From NCBI RefSeq assembly GCF_002727125.1, contig NZ_NHOA01000147.1:18290-82289 (forward strand): 64,000 nucleotides of DNA, given 5' to 3'. The DNA comes from Halorubrum persicum. Its GTDB lineage: Archaea; Halobacteriota; Halobacteria; Halobacteriales; Haloferacaceae. Each line of letters starts with the position of its first letter. Position 1 is the first letter of the stretch. The position numbers and the translations under genes are program-made. Positions 59,936 through 64,000 of the stretch are shown piece by piece. The notes below the pieces were generated by a model, which saw only the letters and a list, made by a program, of their open reading frames with translations, did no database searches and had not been told where the DNA came from.

Positions 59936-61339
59936 GTGACGATACCCGACCGATTCCCCGCGGTTCTCGCGGCGGCGGCGATGGGCGTCTACCTCCTCGT
60001 CGTCGTGGGGGCCACCACCTCACTCACGGAGGCGGCGAGCGCCTGCGGTGGCTGGCCCGCCTGCGGGAACGGCGCCGCGCTCCCGACGGCGACCGAAGGC
60101 TGGATCGCCCTCGGGCACCGCGCCCTCGCCGTCGTCGTCGGCCTCCTCGTCGCCCTCTCCGCGGCGCTGGCGTGGCAGGACGGCGCCGACCGGCGAGTCC
60201 GGGGCGCGCTCGCCCTCGCCCTGGTCGTGTACCCCGCACAGGCCGGCGTGGGCGCGCTCGTCGCCGTCGGCGAGCTCCCGGCCGCGGTCGGTTCGCTCCA
60301 TCTCCTCCTCGGGATGGCCATCTTCGGGGCCGTTCTCGCCGGGCTCGCGTGGTGGCTGGAGGCCGAGACCGGCGACCCGGACGACGCCCCGGTCGACTTC
60401 GAGCCCGGGACAGACGACCTCCCGCCGGTCGAGGATGCGCCCGATCCGGACGTGCCGACCGCGACGATTCCCCGGCTGCGGGCGACCGCGGCGGCGTACT
60501 TCCGGCTGATGAAGCCGCGGCTGATGTGGCTGCTCTGCCTGGTCGCCGCCGCCGCGATGGCGCTGGCCGGCGGCCCCGGGTTCACGCCGTACGCGGTCAC
60601 CGCGACGCTCGTCGGCGGCGCGCTCTCGATCGGCGCCTCCGGGACGTTCAACCACGTGCTCGAGCGCGACGTGGACAAGCGGATGCAGCGCACGAACGAC
60701 CGCCCGCTGGCGACCGACCTCGTTCCGGTTCCTCACGCGCTCGCGTTCGGTGGGCTCCTCACGCTCGTCTCGCTCGGCCTGTTCTGGGCGGTGAACCCGC
60801 TGACCGCGGCGCTCGGCCTGGTCGCCATCGTGTTCTACAGCGTCGTGTACACGCTCATCCTGAAGCCGAACACGGTGCAAAACACCGTGATCGGCGGGGC
60901 CGCCGGCGCGCTGCCGGCCCTCATCGGTTGGGCGGCGGTGACCGGCGAGATCGGCGGTGGCGGCCTGTTGCTCGCCCTCGTCATCTTCCTGTGGACCCCC
61001 GCACACTTCTACAACCTCGCGTTGGCCTACAAGGACGACTACGAGCGCGGCGGCTTCCCGATGATGCCCGTGGTCCGCGGGGAGACGACGACGCGCCGCC
61101 ACATCGTCTGGTACCTCGGCGCGACCCTCGCCGCGGCGGTCGCGCTCGCGGCGGTCGCCGAGCCGCTCGGCGCGCTCTACGCCGTCGTGGGCGTCGCCGT
61201 CGGCGGGCTGTTCCTCTGGGCGGTCGTCCGGCTCCACTACGAACAGACCGAGGACGCGGCGTTCCGCGCGTTCCACGCGTCGAACGCCTACCTCGGCCTC
61301 CTACTGTTCGCCGTCGTCTTCGACGCGCTGGTGATCTGA
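59936..61339 (+). CDS. ctaB: Heme O synthase CtaB with N-terminal CtaA-like domain
   Basis: 467 residues from a GTG. The N-terminal 140 residues (VLAAAAMGVYLLVVVGATTSLTEAASACGGWP, GHRALAVVVGLLVALSAAL, GSLHLLLGMAIFG) resemble one half of CtaA/COX15. The rest is a protoheme IX farnesyltransferase: RLMKPRLMWLLCLVAAAA, NHVLERDVDKRMQRTNDRPLAT (catalytic Asp-rich motif NxxxDxxxD), FYSVVYTLILKP, WTPAHFYNLALAYKDDYERGGFPMMP. The enzyme adds a farnesyl tail to heme B. In haloarchaea this fusion supplies cytochrome oxidase heme. Confidence 0.92.
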   Translation: MTIPDRFPAVLAAAAMGVYLLVVVGATTSLTEAASACGGWPACGNGAALPTATEGWIALGHRALAVVVGLLVALSAALAWQDGADRRVRGALALALVVYPAQAGVGALVAVGELPAAVGSLHLLLGMAIFGAVLAGLAWWLEAETGDPDDAPVDFEPGTDDLPPVEDAPDPDVPTATIPRLRATAAAYFRLMKPRLMWLLCLVAAAAMALAGGPGFTPYAVTATLVGGALSIGASGTFNHVLERDVDKRMQRTNDRPLATDLVPVPHALAFGGLLTLVSLGLFWAVNPLTAALGLVAIVFYSVVYTLILKPNTVQNTVIGGAAGALPALIGWAAVTGEIGGGGLLLALVIFLWTPAHFYNLALAYKDDYERGGFPMMPVVRGETTTRRHIVWYLGATLAAAVALAAVAEPLGALYAVVGVAVGGLFLWAVVRLHYEQTEDAAFRAFHASNAYLGLLLFAVVFDALVI

Positions 61340-61387
61340 TCGCGGCAACGGCCTATTTAACATCGCTCGCACCCTACCATCGCTCGC

Positions 61388-61630
61388 ATGACACGCATCG
61401 AAGTCGAGTACTGCGTCCCGTGCGGCATGTTGAATCGCGCCCAAGACGTCTCGGAGGCGATCCTCAAGCAGTTCGGCGAGCGAGTCGACGAGGTCGCGCT
61501 GATCACGGGTGACGACGGCGTGTTCGTCGTGCGCGCCGACGACGAGATCGTCTTCGACAAGACCGAAGACGAGTACGATGTCGACGCCATACTCCGCGCG
61601 GTCAAGCCGTACGTCGGCGCGACGGCGTAA
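61388..61630 (+). CDS. Rdx-family thioredoxin-like protein
   Basis: 80 residues. VEYCVPCGMLNRAQDVSEAILKQFGERVDEVALI, with CxxC at 9-12, and VFVVRADDEIVFDKTEDE are typical of the SelT/SelW/SelH family without selenocysteine. A thioredoxin-like redox protein. TATA-like GCCTATTTAA lies about 32 bases upstream. Confidence 0.85.
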   Translation: MTRIEVEYCVPCGMLNRAQDVSEAILKQFGERVDEVALITGDDGVFVVRADDEIVFDKTEDEYDVDAILRAVKPYVGATA

Positions 61631-61700
61631 CGGCGCGGACACTAACGGCGCGGACGCCGACGAGACGGTGCGGCGGGGAAGAACTGCTTACGCCGGGACA

Positions 61701-61710
61701 CGTTTATTAT
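61701..61710 (+). promoter_or_regulatory. TATA box of the membrane protein gene at 61733
   Basis: CGTTTATTAT centred 27 bases before the ATG at 61733. Confidence 0.55.
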
Positions 61711-61732
61711 TTCACGTTAACAACCCACACAG

Positions 61733-62278
61733 ATGACCGATCAATCGGTCGACATTCAGGACGGCGGCGAGGGGGGTGGCCATCGATCGACGAGAGGCGA
61801 GTCCGCGGATCGGTCGGTCGCCGAGCGCGAGTGGGTCCGTCGCGTGTGGTACCGCTCCCGTATCGGCCTCGTCGTGATCGGGGTAGACCTGCTCTTGATG
61901 GTCCTCCTCATGGGCGGCACGGTCGTCGCGTACGAGGTGCCCTTCTCGGAGCTGGACCGAATCGCCGAGGGGATCGTCCCGCCGTACGTGTACGCGTTCA
62001 GCCTGTTCGGTGCGCTGGGGTTCGTCTTCACGGCGCTGATCGAGGAGTTCGACAGTTCGACCGGCGACCTGCTCCGGTACAACTTCCGGCTGCCCGCCGC
62101 CCTGCCGCTCGGCGTCGGGATCTATCTGCTGTCGGGCGTCATCCTCGGGAACAGCGCGTCGGAGTTCCCGCTCGTCGCGGGGACGGTCTTCCTCGCCGGG
62201 TTGTACGTCAATCTCGCGTACAAGCGCCTCGGCGCGCTGGCGCGGCGGCTCCTTCCGGGGCGGCGGAAGAACGGCTGA
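61733..62278 (+). CDS. Four-helix membrane protein of unknown function
   Basis: 181 residues. A charged N-terminus of 45 residues, then helices IGLVVIGVDLLLMVLLMGGTVVAYEV, YVYAFSLFGALGFVFTALIEEF, LPAALPLGVGIYLLSGVILG and FPLVAGTVFLAGLYVNLAY and a basic end (RLLPGRRKNG). No family recognised. Convergent with the P-type ATPase gene; stop codons are nine bases apart. Confidence 0.65.
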   Translation: MTDQSVDIQDGGEGGGHRSTRGESADRSVAEREWVRRVWYRSRIGLVVIGVDLLLMVLLMGGTVVAYEVPFSELDRIAEGIVPPYVYAFSLFGALGFVFTALIEEFDSSTGDLLRYNFRLPAALPLGVGIYLLSGVILGNSASEFPLVAGTVFLAGLYVNLAYKRLGALARRLLPGRRKNG

Positions 62279-62286
62279 CGATCGGA

Positions 62287-64000
62287 TCACTCACGCGTGT
62301 CAGCCTTGTACACGGCGCGCGCGGAGTTCGACACCACGAGGAGGCTGCTCGTCCCCATCGCGACCGCGGCGAACAGTGGATTGAGGACGCCCGAGACGGC
62401 CATCGGAATCGCGACCGCGTTGTAGACGAGCGCCCACCCGAGATTCTGCTTGAGCCGGCGGTTCGTCCCGCGAGTGATCGCGAACAGCTCCGGGATCGCC
62501 GCGAGGCGGTCCTCCAGCAGGACGGCGTCGGCGGCGTCGGCGGCCAGATCGGTCCCGCTGGCCACGGAGATACCGATGTCGGCGGCGGCGAGCGCGGGCG
62601 CGTCGTTGCTCCCGTCGCCGACCATCGCGACGCGCTCGGTCGCGGTCAGGCGCCGGACCGTCTCCGCTTTCCCCTCCGGCGGGACCGCCGCGAACACCTC
62701 GTCGACGGCGGGATGGTCCGCGAACCGTCGGGCCGCGGCCGGAGCGTCACCCGTGAGCACGACGATCCGGCGCCCGTCCGCCGCGAGGTCGCCGACGACC
62801 TCCTCCCAGCCGTCACGCACCTCGTCGCCGACGACGAGCACCCCCCTGACGGTCCCGTTCCAGCCGACATACACGGGAACGCGGCCGGCCTCGTGGGCCT
62901 CTTCGCCCACCGTGTCGAGCTGATCGGGCACACTCCACCCGTCGCCCTCGAACAGCGAGCGGTGACCGACAACGACCTCGTCGCCGTCGATCCGGCCGGA
63001 GACCCCCCTGTCGGTGACCGTGGCGTCTGCGGCGGCGGACGGCGGCTCGGTTCCGGTCGGCGTGTCGGCGTCGGTCGGTGATTTGCCGTCGATCGCGGTG
63101 CCGTCGTCGGTCTGTGTGCCGCCGTCGGTGGCTGTGGTCGAGCGGGCAGGGGACTCGCCGCGTTCCGCCTCGCCCCCCTCCGTCCCCGCGACGATCGCCT
63201 CCGCGATCGGGTGGACCGAGGCGCGCTCCAGCGCCGCGGCACGCCTCCGAACGGTTTCCGGGTCCGCCCCGTCCGTCCGGGTCTCGATCAGCCGCATCTC
63301 CCCGTCGGTGAGCGTGCCGGTCTTGTCGAGGACGACGGTGTCGACGTCGGCGGCCTCCTCGAAGACGGCGTCGGAGACGATCACGATCCCCCGCCGGGCC
63401 GCGTCGCGGATCCCGGCCGCGACCGCGAGCGGGGACGCGAGCCCGAGCGCGCACGGACACGAGACGATGAGCACCGTGAGGCCGATCAGCGCCGCCTCGG
63501 TCGGCGCGGCGCCGAGCGCGAGGGTCGCGCCGGTCGCGAGGACCGCGACGGTGACGACGAGGGGGACGAACACCGTCGCGAGCCTGTCGACGAGTCGCTG
63601 GATCCCCGACCGGGAGCTCTGGATCTCCCAGAGCATCCGCACGAGCGTGTCGAGCGTGCTCTCGGCGTCTTCGCCCACCTCGACGACCAGCGGAGCGTCG
63701 GTGACGACGGTGCCGCCCCGGACCGCGTCGCCCTCGCGCTTCGTCGCCGGGAGCGACTCGCCGGTGACCAGCGCCTCGTCGACCGCGGCGCGTCCGTCGG
63801 CGACAGTCCCGTCGAACGGGACGCGCTCGCCGGGGCGCACGAGCAGGCGATCGCCGGGATCCACCGCGTCGGCGGCGACCGTCTCACCCTCCTCGGTCCG
63901 GATCTCCCGATCCATCGCGGTCGTCAGCCCCGAGAGGGCGCCGGTCGCGCGCCGCTTGATCAACGACTCGTAGTGGTTGCCGGCGGTGACCACCAGGATG
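62287..64000 (-). CDS. Copper-type P1B ATPase, 3' part (cut by window edge)
   Basis: At least 571 residues are visible and the frame continues through the right edge, so the N-terminal metal-binding domains and first helices are missing. SCPCALGLAS (CPC motif in the membrane helix), DKTGTLTDGEM (phosphorylation site), VTGESLPATKREGD, the HP motif in ASVHPIAEAIVAG and GDGSNDAPALAAADIGIS are all in place. The CPC motif fits copper or silver export. Between the HP motif and the GVSGRIDGDEVVVG strand there is an unusual insertion of about 50 Thr/Asp/Gly-rich residues. It pumps metal out, protecting the cell. Confidence 0.92.
   Translation of the reverse strand, partial: ILVVTAGNHYESLIKRRATGALSGLTTAMDREIRTEEGETVAADAVDPGDRLLVRPGERVPFDGTVADGRAAVDEALVTGESLPATKREGDAVRGGTVVTDAPLVVEVGEDAESTLDTLVRMLWEIQSSRSGIQRLVDRLATVFVPLVVTVAVLATGATLALGAAPTEAALIGLTVLIVSCPCALGLASPLAVAAGIRDAARRGIVIVSDAVFEEAADVDTVVLDKTGTLTDGEMRLIETRTDGADPETVRRRAAALERASVHPIAEAIVAGTEGGEAERGESPARSTTATDGGTQTDDGTAIDGKSPTDADTPTGTEPPSAAADATVTDRGVSGRIDGDEVVVGHRSLFEGDGWSVPDQLDTVGEEAHEAGRVPVYVGWNGTVRGVLVVGDEVRDGWEEVVGDLAADGRRIVVLTGDAPAAARRFADHPAVDEVFAAVPPEGKAETVRRLTATERVAMVGDGSNDAPALAAADIGISVASGTDLAADAADAVLLEDRLAAIPELFAITRGTNRRLKQNLGWALVYNAVAIPMAVSGVLNPLFAAVAMGTSSLLVVSNSARAVYKADTRE

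Overview
The window is a piece of a haloarchaeal chromosome. The proteins are very acidic, the right-hand 54 kb is visibly GC-rich, many starts are leaderless with an A/T-rich TATA box 25-30 bases upstream, and the informational genes are archaeal: aIF1A, aIF2 gamma, Rpo7, Spt4, rpS24e, a fused Kae1-Bud32, Trm1, CDC48 and a class I lysyl-tRNA synthetase. Gene content and GC would fit a Halorubrum-like genus, but no marker in the window settles the genus.

Left region, 1 to about 10,182: an integrated element with lower GC and little recognisable function. It ends at a 24-base copy of the 3' end of a tRNA-Val gene (10158-10181), preceded by a strong nested stem-loop and a tyrosine integrase (8923-9879) reading inward. 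The intact tRNA-Val and the other end of the element should lie left of base 1. The element carries a serine recombinase, a Tat-type lipoprotein gene bracketed by 18-bp inverted repeats that look like IS6-type ends (1258-2035), two large adjacent nuclease genes (a C-terminal HNH protein and a zinc-ribbon/PD-(D/E)XK protein), several small membrane proteins and some decayed sequence. This is the accessory part, and the two nuclease genes are the best candidate for an undescribed anti-element or defence system.

Right region, 10,200 to 64,000: ordinary core genome. In order: an SDR and a pair of small proteins; a repeat-rich membrane protein; trm1; BrkB-like and PAP2 membrane proteins; an aldo/keto reductase; an FeS-type photolyase; aIF1A; an ATP-grasp ligase; Hsp20; gap and pgk; divergent lrp/glnA; class II ribonucleotide reductase; an Hsp20-like protein with CDC48; a hydrolase; a second Hsp20; an ABC1 kinase; a site-2 protease; MobB-MoaE; pyrH-lysS; a histidine kinase; the conserved minus-strand block aIF2g-PIN-rpo7-spt4-dephosphocoenzyme A kinase-rps24e-kae1/bud32; DUF5810/DUF5809-like genes; dpsA; a HEAT-repeat protein; an exported phospholipase-D-type nuclease; a DHH phosphoesterase; JAMM protease-ribL; a CtaA-CtaB fusion; and a copper-type P-ATPase running off the right edge.

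Two small zinc-ribbon genes (17521-17676, 45555-45689) and a 59-residue membrane protein (21259-21438) were found by reading the sequence directly. Two paralogous small genes 28 kb apart (11535-11813, 40087-40347) share a 41-base exactly identical stretch. Family names with DUF numbers are from memory of haloarchaeal proteins and were not searched.
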